The position numbers and the translations under genes are program-made. The notes under the pieces are model-generated. The model was given only the letters and a program-made list of their open reading frames with translations. It was not told the origin of the DNA and searched no databases. A DNA stretch of 64,000 nucleotides from Fremontodendron californicum (lineage: Eukaryota > Streptophyta > Magnoliopsida > Malvales > Malvaceae): contig JAULJL010000035.1 in assembly GCA_030761205.1 (NCBI GenBank), positions 10,806,001-10,870,000 on the forward strand, given 5' to 3'. Shown piece by piece: positions 32,766-45,298 of this stretch. Positions within the stretch are counted from its first letter, which is position 1. Every line of letters starts with the position of its first letter.

Positions 32766-35700
32766 TGATTTAAATGACATGTCAAATATAAATGATATGG
32801 CATATAATATAAATGATATGAAATGACATGAAATATAAAATAATGCTAACATATAATATGCATGAAAATAAAAATAAAAATAATAATGCATGAACATAGC
32901 ATATGCTAAATAATGTGACAAAAATAAATGACTAAATAAAAAGCATAGGATAGCATGAAATATTCAAAATCATGTAACAATTAATATAATATCAAAAATT
33001 TAAATCAAAGACAATAACACCATCATGAAAATTAACATAGCAAAAATCACATATTATTTAGTATGCATGAATATGGAAAATGCAATGCATGAGAATGTAT
33101 TTTTTTCCTTTAATTAAGAAAATCTATATATCTAAAAAGATATCCGGCTATCTTAGGAAAATATATCAAATTAAATATTCTAAAACCAAAATACTTCGTG
33201 ATTGTTTGAAAACAATTTTGAAAAGCTTAGATTAAAAAATAAAAACTTAGTTAAACCCTTTTTAAATGGCTCTAATTTCTTAAGTTTAAAATCCTGGACT
33301 TGACCACCCTTAACCCGAGATTTAAAAAATCATTTTTAGAGTTTAAAAAGGCTTAGAAACTACCCTAAGTCAGTAGCTAAGCTTCCTAATCAGCCCCCTC
33401 TAAATAACTTAAACCAAACAGAAAAATAATTTTAACTTCAAATTCAATTCTACCTCTACTGTCCAGTTTTAAAGCACGATTTTTTACCCTATTTTTAAAA
33501 AATAAAAAAATCTAAAAAAATACTGGAGACTCAGGACATGTAAAACTACACGGGAAACAATCGGCTTAATTTTCTGATTAAAGATGACTGCCTAGAAAAA
33601 TTGGGAAAGTACGAGTACTAGGTGAAAAAACTATTTTGTCAAAACACATTTTTTTGCCTTTGATAAAATCATTTAAAAATCAAAGTAAAAATGTTAGAGA
33701 CTCTCCTAAGGACTCACAAACAGTAGCTAACACTTTTGAAAAGTTAGGCAAAAATTGGCTAAGTAAAAAAAATCACAAAGGTAGAATAATCAATTTGACT
33801 ACTCTTTAATTTTTCACAAGTATGCTCAAAATGAGCATGACTTTGAGCCATTGATTAGCCTAAGTCATAAATCATGTGGCAATGACATGAAATGCATGGA
33901 AATACAACAAATATGATGCTTGAAATGCATGATTTAAAACCTAAATGACATAAAAAATGCATGGCATCAATAAAATGACCTAGACCTAAATGAACTTGCA
34001 TGTCATTTAATGCAACCTAGGTCTAAAATGCATGAATAGGCATGGCAAAGCAAACCAATCCTAAACCTAAAAAATGCATGGCAATAACACAAACATATGG
34101 CATACTTAAACAAAATACACAACCAAATATCATGAAAATGCAAACCTATCAACTAACATAACAAAAATGCACACACAAAGCATACAACATGAGGGTGGCC
34201 GAATGCTCCCATGCTTAAAATGAGCATGGCATTTTCACAAACACATGATATACTAACATGCTTAGCTAAAGAATAACACTCAAATCATGCAAATATAAAG
34301 TAAAGGCATGAAAACCAATAGGCATTTTCACAAAAACATGGATTACAAAATATAAAACATAAACAAACTTAAACATTTTGAAAACAGAAAATAAAAAATG
34401 CAAGATAAGTAAAATAAACATGATAACAAGATAACAGACTCAAAAATAGAAACAAGCAAGCAACCAAATTAAAACAAGGTTCATGTTTATGTATTATAAG
34501 AATATTTAAAGCATCAAAACATGTTAAATATCAAGAATAACATGAAATAAAAAAAATGCAAACAGCAACTACCAAAAAACTAGGCCATTCGGCCACCTCA
34601 AAAAGAAAAGGAAAAAAAGTTTCAAAAGCTTTTTACAAGAAAGAATCAAGAAGGAACTTAAAGAAGAATATTAAAAACACTTATTTAAAAAGAAAAATCA
34701 AAAGAAACTCACCAAATATCAAATGAAAATAGCAAATCAAGAATGGAAAATCAAAGAAAGTGCAAGAGTATGGTGCTTAAAGAAACCTCTAGAATCTATC
34801 TTTCAAGCTTTTTCTCTTCTAACTTTTTTTTTCTAAACTTTTCTTTTTGCCTTTCAACAATGGAGAGAAAAATTAGCCAAAAACAAGAGAGAATAGAGAG
34901 TGAATAGCTGAAAATGAAAAGAGAGCCCCCCTTGTAGTGGCCGAATGCGCCCCCAGTGCTAGGATGTTGTCATTTTTCATTCAACCAATTTTCATCCAAA
35001 GGCTATTAATCCAAGATGTTTAAAAAAATAAAATTATCACCCTTAGATTAGGCCATCAGCTATCCACAATTACAGCTGTTCAAGAATCTTAAGCCATTAT
35101 GTTGACACTCTCCCTCGTCATGCATTTGTTTATGTGGCTTATTTGCAAAGGCTTGATAAAAAAATAACTATCTTCCTCTTCATTGTTGGCCTTTTGATTA
35201 AAAATCAAAAAATATCTACCCATCCTTAGGCCTTGGCCAGTTGACCCCTCTTCTTCCAGCCCAATCTTCATTTTTTAAAAGGTAAGAAAAGCCCTTTCCG
35301 ATTTTTTGGATAAAATGACCTTTTTGCCCCCCGAACATAAATAAATAGAAAACGGACTCCAAATTCAATTTTTATTTTTTCAATACTTCCAAAATAATAA
35401 AAAATGAATTCTGGAGGTTTTTAAAAATTTCTGAGCCCATTTGCTATTTATTTGGATTTTTTCTTCCAAAATTGCCCTTTTGTGCTCCCAAACTTTACCA
35501 TTTTTTAAACGAGCTCCAAATCAAGATTTTTCTTCACCAATCTCTTTCAAACAATTTAAAAGTATGATCTAGAAGTTTTCATAATTTTTTGAACTCATTT
35601 GGCATTTTTTCAGGATTTATCTGCTTGAATTACTGCATAAAGGGCCCGGGATTTGGCCATTTTGCAAACGAACTCCGAATCCGGATTTTATTTTGCCAAT

Positions 35701-36399
35701 CTCTTCCAAATAATTTTAAAATGAGTTTTGCAAATTTTCAGAATTTTTGGAGTTCATTTGCTATTTTTCTGGGATTTATCTTCTTAAATTTCTGCATAGG
35801 GGACCCGGGATTTGGCCATTTTGCAAATGAACTCCGAATCAAGATTTTCTTCCTTCAATCTCTTCAAAATGATTTAAGAATGAGATCTGCAATTTTTCAT
35901 AATTTTTGGAGTTCATTTGTTATTTTTCCCAAATTTTCCAATTTTGCCTTTTTGCCTCCGAAACCCAATTTTGCTCAAAACAAGTCCGATTTTCGAATTT
36001 TCTTCAAAATGAGCCTTGGGCTATCCTCTTTTAATCACTCCTTATCCATTAGGGCTTTAATCTTACCGAATCGGGTCATTTCTGTAATTCTTCCAAATTT
36101 CACCAAAATCCACCAAAAACCTTAATCCTCGATTTCCTTCCGGATTGACTTTTCTTCCAGTTTTTCTTGAAGGTAGCTTTTCCATTACCCGTAGTCAGTG
36201 CTTATCTTTCATTTGAAACCTTCAAATTCAACCAATTCAATTGTTTAAGTACTTTTCTGCAAATTTCTCGGACTAGGGTTTCCTTTCTACTGAATCTCTG
36301 TAACCCAACTTTCGAACTCCATATATTTCAATGTAGACCTCGGATTATCAAAATTCTTTCACCATTTTTCAATTGAGCTTCAAATCTTGATTTTGAAAG

Positions 36400-36446
36400 T
36401 GGGTTGACTTTTTTAGTAGTTGACTTTTTTCAAGTTTGACTTTTTA
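36400..36446 (+). promoter_or_regulatory. W-box motifs in the element B U3
   Basis: Three TTGACT copies about 17-20 bp apart, the reduced equivalent of the six-copy cluster in A. They lie at the U3 start when the element is read on its own (minus) strand. Confidence 0.5.
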
Positions 36447-36576
36447 TGCTTGCCTTCTTAGACTAAGTCTCGGAGTACCACCTGCAAGATGAAAAAAGTC
36501 TTTTTACATTCTGAAACATCAATTTAGGAAGAAAACATACCTGTTTTAGTGGTCCGAACAAAATTAGGTGTCTACA

Positions 36577-36590
36577 GCTGCCCCTCTTTG
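36577..36590 (-). promoter_or_regulatory. Polypurine tract of element B
   Basis: Plus-strand GCTGCCCCTCTTTG reads CAAAGAGGGGCAGC on the minus strand directly before the LTR start, identical to that of element A. Confidence 0.85.
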
Positions 36591-36828
36591 GCTATTGCTG
36601 AGAATCAGGAATCAAGGAAAGATAAACAAACACTAATTTTGTTCGGTAAGTGAAATCACATGTGAAGAGAAGGGAAAGAGGTTTTCAGTTTTTTCATTTT
36701 TTCATTTTTTCAATTTTTTTTTTTGAAATAGCTGTAAATTGAAGATTTTATCCTTAAATTGAGTTCCCTGACTAATCAAGGCTCGACCCGTCTTAAGGAA
36801 ACGAGTTCGATTTGCAAAAGAAAAAAAT

Positions 36829-37695
36829 TATGCCCGGAAGTCTTTAAAATAGTGCCCGTAAGCCTTATCCGTGATTTGAAAGAAATGCGCTGTATACGAC
36901 TTTAAAAATGATGCCCGGAGGTCTTAAGAATGGTGCTTGTAGGCCTTACCCGTAATTTAGAAAAAATACGCTATATGTGACTTTAAAAATGATGCCCGGA
37001 GGTCTTAAGAATAGTGCCCGGAGGCCTTACTTGTGATTTGGAAAAAATGCGCTGTATGTGACTTTAAAAATGATGCCCGGAGGTCTTAAGAATGGTGTCC
37101 CGAGGCCTTACCCGTGATTTTGAAGAAAAATACGCTGTATGCGACTTTAAAAATGATGCCCGGAGGTCTTAAGAATGGTACCCAGAGGCCTTACCCGTAA
37201 TTTGGAAAAAATGCACTGTATGCGACTTTAAAAATGATGCCCGAAGGTCTTAAGAATGGTGCCAGAGGCCTTACTTGTGATTTGGAAAAAATGCGCTGTA
37301 TGCAACTTTAAAAATGATGCCCGGAGGTCTTAAGAATGGTGCCCAGAGGCCTTACCTGTGATTTGGAAAAAATGCACTGTATGCGACTTTAAAAATGATG
37401 CCCGGAGGTCTTAAGAATGGTGCCCGGAGGCCTTACCTTTGATTTGGAAAAAATGCGCTGTCTGCAACTTTAAAAAATATACCCGGAGGTCTTAAGAATA
37501 GTGCCCAGAGGCCATACCGGTGATTTGGAAACAATGCGCTGTATGCGACTTTAAAAATAATGCTCGGAGGTCTTAAGAATGGTGCCCGGAGGCCTTACCC
37601 ATGTTTTAAAAAAATGCGCTGTATTCGACTTTAACAATAATGCCCGGAGGTCTTAAGAATGGTGCCCGGAGGCCTTACCCGTGATTTTTGAAGAA
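36829..37695 (-). repeat. PPT-proximal tandem array of element B (about 81-bp unit)
   Basis: Each unit has GATGCCCGGAGGTCTTAAGA, then GGTGCCCGGAGGCCTTACCC, then a GATTTGGAAAAAATGCGCTG segment. GATGCCCGG begins at 36910, 36991, 37072, 37155, 37236, 37316 and 37397, and the series continues to 37695. About ten copies. The CCCGGAGGTCTT core is the reverse complement of AAGACCTCCGGG in the element A array, but the unit architecture is different. Confidence 0.9.
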
Positions 37696-40416
37696 TTGTT
37701 GAAAATTAATCTAAAGATTTTGAGAAGATGCGAATGGTTTTTGATGCTGGTGCAAATGATTAACAAGATGCACATACCTCATTTTGCAAATGTAAATGTT
37801 TTGAATTGATGCAAATGTTTCTTGATGCTGATGCAGATGTTGGATAAGATGATGATGCAGATGTTGCATGGTGTACATACAAATGATCTTCAAATAACGC
37901 AATTACTTCTCAGAAGGATGCAAATGCAAAGGTCAACAATGTGCAAATGCTTCTATATGATACAAATGAAAAATTGGTGTTAATATAACTACTTCATGGA
38001 ATGATGCAGACACAAAGATTGACATTATGCAAAAATGCTTCTAAATGATGCAAATGAAAAATTGGTGTTAATGTAACTACTTCATGGAATGATGCAGACG
38101 CAAAGATTGACATTATGCAAATGCTTCTAAATGATGCAAATGCAAGGATCGATAATGATGCAAACGCTTCATGAAAAGATGCAAATGCCCCTGGTCATTT
38201 TTCTAGACTTTGGCTTAGCCTTTCCAATTCATTTCTCCTTTTCAAATCAGAGTATATCTTCAATTCATTTTTCAATCTTTGGCTATTCTCTTTGCCCCTA
38301 CAGTTTTCGAACTCTTATTGACAGGAGTCTGCTTGCCGAGTTCTATTTCTTCTTCTTCTCATATTTGGAAATCAAGATAAACCCTAGTAGTTTCACACCT
38401 TTGGGTTAGAAAAACCCTTATCTCATGTCAACATCAAAAATGAGTATTTTCAAAAAATATCTTTATTTGTTTTCTCATTTTGAAAACTTCTGAACAAAAA
38501 AATATTAACCCCATAGTGTGTGATGTACAAATCTTTTAAAGACTGATGATCATTGTTAAAAACTTCTCTAAGTGTCAATTTGGGTTTTTCAATTTGAATT
38601 GGCAATGCTTGCTATAACAAAATTTTGGTTGATCAAAGGAAATTTCATAACAAAAATGTACGTCCCTTCTAGGCTCACAAATGGAACAGGTTTTATAAAT
38701 CATGAATTCATTGAAAATCAAATAAATTCAACATTCTTTTAGTCTTCATATCAAGGCATTTTGACAAGCGTCAAGATTGGCTGGTATGTTTAAACTGGAA
38801 AGTTGATTTTGGAGAAAAAAAGTTTCAGTTTTTGAAATCAATCATCCGAATGAGAGTTGACACTTTGGGAAGTTCAAGAATTCCTAGATGTTCCTCGATG
38901 ACCACTTCTTCAAGATGATTTTCTCTTTTGTGGTATCGGCACTGTCATAGATGGCATCGAGAATTCCCATTTTACTCTAGACCGCTCATTTTTGTGTTTT
39001 CGCCCTAGAGTCTCATTCTTTCCATTTTTCCTTTTCTCTTTTTTTTTTCATTGTTTTACCATGCACTCGAAAATTCTATATTCTTCCTTAGTGAAATGAT
39101 AATTCGATGAGATGGGATAAAATCCGAGGAAAAACCCTTCAAATTAAATATTCATGCTTGATCAAAATGGATTTTTAAAGCACGTAATGTAGGCCATGGT
39201 TCGGAGTTCAAAAAGAAAAGATAAATAGGCCCAAAATATGTATTTGAGGGTAATCAGATCAAGGATCATTTCTTGAGGAGAATTCTTTTTGAAGCATTTG
39301 TCCCTTCTTGGACATTTCTTTCCTTTTTACTTTTGCTCTTTTTCTTCTTTGCTTTTGGCTTTCATTTGCCATAATTTTTCACACACTTTTTTTCTTAGCT
39401 TCCATTTCACCATCCTTTCCTTTTCCTTTTGACAGAGTGAGTTCATATTCATTCGGGGCTCCATTTGCTTTGTATCTGTCTTTGAGCCAGGACTCATTCC
39501 TCCGTGATCTTTAAAAAGATCTTTCCTCTCATTTGCCCCCCAGTGTAGAGGGTGATCCTTGATCAGGGTTCAAAGAAGAAAGAATTTGTTTGGCTCAAAA
39601 TGGGTGACTATGGATAATTTCTTTTTTGTGAAAGGGATATGAATGATGGCCATTCATCATATCAAGTACAAATATTCTCATTGAAAAGCAATCCCCAAGG
39701 GAAATAGATAATCAAAATTTCATTTTGCACTTTGGAATCATCCGAATTCTCATATGCATGATATCACAATTTTTTTTTATCACATGCCCCAATGATTCAT
39801 GCATTAGTCCTTCCTTATTCACCACGTATCCATTATTTCCACATATGATGCCCCAATTTGATTAACCATGAGAATTTGTATCAACGAGGAACATAGCATG
39901 CCTAGGTCTATTTTGAAAAGACTGAGTTTCAAATCTGAGTTCTTTGAAGAGACAAAGAAAATATGACCTAAAAATGGGTTTTCTCTGGGACATGGGATAA
40001 TCTAGTTTAATCATTGTACCCCAGGGTGTCAATCATGAAGTGATGTTTGGGCAATTAATGTTTTGTGGTTGTTGAAAATGACATGAATGGTTTTGGCACA
40101 ACCTTGACACACACCAAATTACCATGATCTAAATTCTTGAAAGAATTGAATTTCAAGGAATTCGAAAAAATTTCAAAAAGTTCGTTCCTTTGTTCATGGC
40201 CTAGACTAGGATTTAAATCTTTGCTTATTCTGTGATGACAATGTTTATGAAGTTTAATTATTCATATTCCTTGAAGCATTAGGTCTTTCAAGTGATCTTA
40301 ATTTCAGGGGTTTAGACATATGGAATCCCCATAAGAGGGAAGGTATTAGGTCATTTCTAATAATGATCATCAATATTCTCGATACTATCCATTATTAGAA
40401 TCTCCTTAAAGCTTGT
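37696..40416 (-). other. Element B post-gag non-coding region, left of nested element D
   Basis: 37720-38190 is rich in GATGCAAATG-like words. 38.2-39.75 kb matches the conserved non-coding block of A (8.2-9.6 kb) in reverse. 40.2-40.4 kb matches A at about 7.47-7.6 kb. No supported ORF. Interrupted at 40416 by the D insertion. Confidence 0.65.
40412..40416 (+). repeat. Left target-site duplication of element D
   Basis: CTTGT directly before the D 5' LTR, repeated at 49338-49342. Confidence 0.85.
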
Positions 40417-41852
40417 TGATAACTCGTATAATTATATAGTTTTTAGTTATGTTTTATTATTGTTTTGTGTCAAATACGAGTTATTATTGTTTAGTCTAAT
40501 TGTGTTTATGATCTTTTATATTTTTATGTAATTTGGTGTTTTTCACAAGTTTCTTTGAGTGATTTCAGATTACTAGAATTAAGGGCAAATCCAGTTCAGT
40601 TCCAGTTCCGACACCGTTTGCCATATCAGCTATATCTCGAGTTTCACTGAAGCAATAAGGCTAAACTTTGTAGCCATGGAAAGCTAAGAGGTATATCTAT
40701 CTTTTTCATGTTTTACACTTCTTGAAACGGAGTCGTTTTCCCTAGCGAAATCGACCATCAAGTTGGCTGATGTGCAATGACGTCTGTGCTGACCTATTTT
40801 CGTATTTTGCCCATATCTTCTTATCCACATCAGCAAATACGCTGATTCCAACGGTTATAGATCCGTAACTGATAGGGGTATATTTTTCTAGAAGACCATT
40901 TTATCAGATCGAGCCTCCACCATTGACAAAATTGACCATCAAGCTGGCTGATCAGAATTGTCATACAATATGACGAAAATTGTTAGAAAAATGCACCCAC
41001 CTATTATACCTACCTTTGAAATTGGTAAAGCTTGTCTCTTGTCATTTAGCCTTCCAAAATGTGTATAAATAGAGGGCCTTGGATGAGTATTGGGATACAT
41101 TGATACATTGATAGGATATTAGCCATTGCAATGTAATTCTCTAAGTTTTCTTCTTCTTTCCTTTCTCTAGTTTTCTTTTTCTTTCTTTTTCTTTTCATTT
41201 TCTTCATATCTAGTATGTGTTGCTAATCATATTGTTGAGGTGATGAGGTGAAGCTTTTGGTAAATGCTAAGGTTAGTCTCTTAAACATGAGCTAAAATAA
41301 ATCATCATTTAGTATAGATAATATTTTCTTTTGGTTTAAAATCATACTTGCAAAGTAGGGATCTTGATTCATTATTGACAATGAAAATGGCACAGTAAAT
41401 GCTTGGTTTCATAACCTTGATTTGTTGTAGACATATACCTTGGCATAAGGAATGCTTGGACTCTTTTTATGAGTTTTGAGGACACCAAATGAACATAATA
41501 TCATATGCTATGGACGTTGGACAATTTGGACTGAATTGCTAAACCTTCCGATTGGAACCTCCCTTATGTGTGGATTTCAATTGTGTAATAAAACAAGATT
41601 AATCTTAGCATAACACCAAGAGTGGATTCTCTACCCTCAACATCTTTTCTTATTGTTTTTTTATATTTTGTTTAATTTCTTTTATGTTTTGTTGTTGATT
41701 CCCTAATATCTTGTTTACTTTCTTTTTCTTATATATTTATGAACTTATACTTACTAATACGCTTCCCTGTGGTTCGACCTCGGACACCCGAGAATTTATT
41801 ACTTGAACATAACCTGCACTTGGGTTTACGACTCTTAATTGAGTCACCATCA
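40417..41852 (+). repeat. Element D 5' LTR (1436 bp)
   Basis: TG and CA ends. Paired with 47901-49337. TATAAATA at 41064-41071. The LTR ends 6 bases before the primer binding site. Confidence 0.95.
41064..41071 (+). promoter_or_regulatory. TATA box of the element D 5' LTR
   Basis: TATAAATA in GTGTATAAATAGAGGG, about 650 bp into the LTR; the copy in the 3' LTR is at 48548-48555. Transcription should begin about 30 bp downstream. Confidence 0.7.
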
Positions 41853-41858
41853 AGTTTT

Positions 41859-41876
41859 TGGCGCCGTTGCCGGGGA
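41859..41876 (+). promoter_or_regulatory. Primer binding site of element D (tRNA-Asp)
   Basis: TGGCGCCGTTGCCGGGGA, complementary to the 3' end of plant tRNA-Asp, the primer typical of Athila elements. Intact. Confidence 0.9.
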
Positions 41877-41910
41877 GGCAATACTAAGTATATAAGTTTA
41901 TAAGTATATT

Positions 41911-42057
41911 TATTTTTATTGGCTGGTTATACCGCCTAATTTGTATATTAACTTTGTTTTATTTTTATTGGCTGGTTATACCGCCTAATTTGTATATTAA
42001 CTTTGTTTTATTTTTATTGGCTGGTTATACCGCCTAATCTGTATATTAACTTTGTTT
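41911..42057 (+). repeat. Three tandem copies of a 49-bp unit in the element D leader
   Basis: TATTTTTATTGGCTGGTTAT starts at 41911, 41960 and 42009. The third copy differs by one base (AATCTG for AATTTG). The array ends two bases before the first ATG of the gag ORF. Confidence 0.92.
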
Positions 42058-42058
42058 T

Positions 42059-45000
42059 ATGCTTGTTTGGCGACGTGATTTTAGATCTCGTCGTTTAGTT
42101 AGATTTTATTGTGAAACTTTTTCAGGTAATCTTTCTAATACAACTCCTACCATGGCTGACAATGAAAGTGTTCATGCTGAAGATGAGAACAGACAAGTAC
42201 GCACCATGCGTGACTACTTGCAACCAACTCGAAGCTCATCACCCTCTTGTTTTATTTTTCCTCTCAATGCAAACAACTTTCGTTTTAAACCAGGTATGAT
42301 AGCTTTGCTTCCAAATTTCCATGGGTTAGAATCGGAAAGTGCTTACTCGTTTCTAAAAGACTTCGAAGATGTATGTGTCACCTTTAATGACCAACAATGT
42401 ACAAATGAAATTGTCAAGCTAAAATTATTTCCCTTTTCTTTAAAAGATAAAGCAAAAATTTGGCTTCATAATTTAAAACCAAGGTCAATTGGCACATGGC
42501 AAGAATTACAAACTGAGTTTCTAAAGAAATTTTTCCCAGCACATAAAACTACTGCTTTGAAAAGACAGATTCAAAATTTCAATCAAAATCAAAATGAAGC
42601 ATTTTTTCAGTGCTGGGAGCGTTTTAAAGATTTGTTAAGTTCTTGTCCACATCATGGTTTTGAAAAATGGCGTCTTATTAGTTTCTTTTATGAAAGTTTA
42701 ACTCCCGAAACTAAACAATTTGTTGAAATAATGTGTAACGGTGAGTTTCTAGAAAAAGAACCTGAAGAAGCCTTTGACTACCTAGACCATTTGGCACATA
42801 ACTCTCAAGCCTGGCACACAGATAATTCCTCTGAAAGTTCCAATAGATCTAATCTTGTTTCTAACAGAGGTAAATATCATTTTAGTCAAGAAGATGAGAT
42901 AAAAGCTAAAGTAGCTAATTTGGCTAGAAAGATTGAAGCCATGGAACTTAGAGAAGTAAAAGAAGTCAAAACGGTTAAAAATGAAGAAAGTTGTGGAATT
43001 TGTGAAATCATGGGACACCCCGCTTCTGAATGTCCAAACATTCCCATTCTTAAAGAAGCGTTGCATGATCAAGTAAATTCCATAAACACATTTAAAAAGC
43101 CTTTTCCTTCTCCTTACTCTGAAACGTATAACCCTGAATGGAGAAATCATCCCAACTTCAGTTGGTGGAATAATAATCATGTTCAGGTACCACAATCTCA
43201 AAAGTCGGGCAACACTTTTTCCTATCAACCTTCACGTGTACAAACCTTGGAAGAGACATTGCAAGCATTCATGCAAACACAAGCAAATGTGAATAACCAA
43301 ACTTTACAGGACATCAATGAGATCAAAAACACCTTGTCTACATTGACAGCTTCATTACGCACTCAAGAAAAAGGTAAGTTTCCTGCTCAACCTCAGCCTA
43401 ACCCTTCTACTCAATGTCTTGTTTCTTGCTCCAATGAAACTCAACAGGAAAATGCCAGTTCTATCACAACTCTTCGAAGTGGAAAGGCAATTGACAAAAA
43501 CATTCCATCAAAAGACCAAGATCCTCCTTCCCCTCCGAAAAGTAATGGTAAGGATGATGGTAAGTCTGAACTTCTTGAAAATTTGGACAAAGAAAAAGGT
43601 ATGCATCCTGCTCCTTTTCCTCAAAGGTTGCAAACAATAAAGAATTTGAATCAAAATGCAGAAATTTATGAACTTTTCAAACAAGTTAAGATTAACATTC
43701 CTTTATTGGATGCAATCAAACAAGTTCCATCTTATGCTAAATTTTTGAAGGACATGTGCACATTTAAAAGGAAACATAATGTACAAAAGAAAGCATTTCT
43801 GACGGAAAGTGTGAGCTCAATCATTCAGCACCTCACTCCACCAAAATTCAAAGATCCTGGATGTCCAACAATCTCATGCATCATTGGAAACACTAGAATA
43901 GAACGTGCATTGCTTGATCTTGGTGCTAGTGTTAATCTTTTGCCTTTTTCTGTTTATCAACAGTTAGGTTTAGGTGAACTCAAGGAAACACCTGTTACAC
44001 TTCAACTAGCTGATCGTTTTGTAAAAATTCCTCGAGGGATAGTTGAAGATGTTTTGGTTCAAATTGATAATTTTTACTTCCCTGTTGATTTTATTGTTTT
44101 GGACACACATCCTGTTTCAAATCCAAATGTTCAAATTCCTGTTATATTAGGCCTTCCATTTCTTGCAACTTCTAATGCTCTGATAAATTGCAGGAATGGT
44201 ATTTTGAACATTTCTTTTGGAAATATGACTTTAGAATTAAATGTGTTCAACATTTGCAAGCAACCTGGTGATGATTCAGAAGTACATGGAGTGGATTTCA
44301 TTGAAGAACTTGTTCATGAACATCTCACCACTACCACATTCCATGATCCTTTAGAAGCTTATTTAATTGAATGTGAGTTTGATAATGCTTCAAAAATTTC
44401 ACACACTGATTCTTTGTTAAATTCTTTTCAGGATAAGCATCGTTGGAAACAAAAGTTTGAGGAACTCCAATCACTCACAAATGTCACTGTACCATCAACT
44501 ATTGAACCGCCCAAGCTGGATTTAAAACCATTGCCATCCGAGCTAAAATATTCCTTTTTGGGAAAAATTCCTTCTCAATGGAGCCCCCAAGATAAAAGGA
44601 AGTTTCTGAATGAGGTAAAGAAGTTCTACTGGGATGACCCTTACTTGTTCAAATATTGTCCTGATCAAATTTTTCGAAGATGCATTCCCGACAATGAGGT
44701 AAGTAGTGTAATTAAGTTTTGTCATTCCGAGGCATGTGGTGGTCATTTTTCATCAAAGAAAACTGCTGCAAAAATTTTACAGTGTGGATTTTACTGGTCA
44801 ACTTTATTCAATGATGCATATGAGAATTCTAAAATTCATAAAGAAAGAACTAAAGCCTTTCATGACAAGTTAATTTCAAGAAAAACATTTGATGTTGAGC
44901 AAAAAGTTCTACTTTATAATTCTAGACTTCACATATTTCCTGGTAAGTTGAGATCAAGATGGACTGGCCCATTTGTGGTTAAGCATGTGTATCATTATGG

Positions 45001-45136
45001 AGCAGTTGACATTGAGAATCCTCAAAATGGTAACGTATTCAAGGTAAATGGACAAAGACTCAAACTCTTTTTGGAAAATCATGTTACTCAAGAAGAGGTT
45101 GTTTTTCTTTCTGATCCTTGTTTTGAAAATAACTAG
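42059..45136 (+). CDS. gag-pro: Element D Gag-protease polyprotein with integrase remnants (RT/RH and IN core deleted in frame)
   Basis: Open for 1025 residues. The frame opens at 42059, but ATG 42152 (ACCATGG, MADNESVH) has the better start context and matches the usual Athila start. Gag domain about residues 130-255 (KIWLHNLKPRSIGTWQEL, then FFQCWERFKDLL). CCHC zinc knuckle CGICEIMGHPASEC at 311-324. Aspartic protease about 600-740 with DLGASVN at 620 and ILGLPFLAT downstream; DLGA (not DSGA/DTGA) is normal for Athila. After LKYSFLG (about 834) the expected RT/RNase H is missing, and the sequence jumps to the pre-integrase segment QWSPQDKRKFLNEVKKFYW. The integrase zinc domain keeps its two histidines (CHSEACGGHF, about 886) but lacks the CXXC pair and the DDE core. 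It then joins the C-terminal SRWTGPFVVKHVY. It should make capsid and protease but needs polymerase and integrase in trans. Confidence 0.93.
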   Translation: MLVWRRDFRSRRLVRFYCETFSGNLSNTTPTMADNESVHAEDENRQVRTMRDYLQPTRSSSPSCFIFPLNANNFRFKPGMIALLPNFHGLESESAYSFLKDFEDVCVTFNDQQCTNEIVKLKLFPFSLKDKAKIWLHNLKPRSIGTWQELQTEFLKKFFPAHKTTALKRQIQNFNQNQNEAFFQCWERFKDLLSSCPHHGFEKWRLISFFYESLTPETKQFVEIMCNGEFLEKEPEEAFDYLDHLAHNSQAWHTDNSSESSNRSNLVSNRGKYHFSQEDEIKAKVANLARKIEAMELREVKEVKTVKNEESCGICEIMGHPASECPNIPILKEALHDQVNSINTFKKPFPSPYSETYNPEWRNHPNFSWWNNNHVQVPQSQKSGNTFSYQPSRVQTLEETLQAFMQTQANVNNQTLQDINEIKNTLSTLTASLRTQEKGKFPAQPQPNPSTQCLVSCSNETQQENASSITTLRSGKAIDKNIPSKDQDPPSPPKSNGKDDGKSELLENLDKEKGMHPAPFPQRLQTIKNLNQNAEIYELFKQVKINIPLLDAIKQVPSYAKFLKDMCTFKRKHNVQKKAFLTESVSSIIQHLTPPKFKDPGCPTISCIIGNTRIERALLDLGASVNLLPFSVYQQLGLGELKETPVTLQLADRFVKIPRGIVEDVLVQIDNFYFPVDFIVLDTHPVSNPNVQIPVILGLPFLATSNALINCRNGILNISFGNMTLELNVFNICKQPGDDSEVHGVDFIEELVHEHLTTTTFHDPLEAYLIECEFDNASKISHTDSLLNSFQDKHRWKQKFEELQSLTNVTVPSTIEPPKLDLKPLPSELKYSFLGKIPSQWSPQDKRKFLNEVKKFYWDDPYLFKYCPDQIFRRCIPDNEVSSVIKFCHSEACGGHFSSKKTAAKILQCGFYWSTLFNDAYENSKIHKERTKAFHDKLISRKTFDVEQKVLLYNSRLHIFPGKLRSRWTGPFVVKHVYHYGAVDIENPQNGNVFKVNGQRLKLFLENHVTQEEVVFLSDPCFENN

Positions 45137-45298
45137 ATGTAAATATAATTTTTACTAATCTTCAAAAAAAAATACATTTTTTTTAACCCCGGTTAAATGG
45201 CGGATAACGGTACTCCGTCATAATTTAAGTCGATTCCATCAGCTACCCACAAAACTGATATTGTATATAAATTTCTCTTTCATTATTTTTTTTTCAGG

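Larger units (their letters stand above)
31675..36576 (-). repeat. Element B 3' LTR (4902 bp)
   Basis: Minus strand begins TGTAGACACC at 36576 and ends at 31675. The final GCGACA has become GTGACA here. It contains the U3 W-boxes, the approximately 159-bp repeats (35.35-35.95 kb) and a 37-bp minisatellite (32455-32765) that element A lacks. ORFs in it, including the 178-codon one at 35589-36125, are antisense readings of the U3 repeats. Confidence 0.88.

Noticed and set aside
35589..36125. 178-codon plus-strand ORF with repeated GFGHFANEL segments
   Set aside because: Antisense reading of the 159-bp U3 repeats in the element B LTR; similar ORFs occur at 12270-12548 and 60597-60906 for the same reason.
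42782..43228. 148-codon minus-strand ORF
   Set aside because: Shadow opposite the element D gag ORF.
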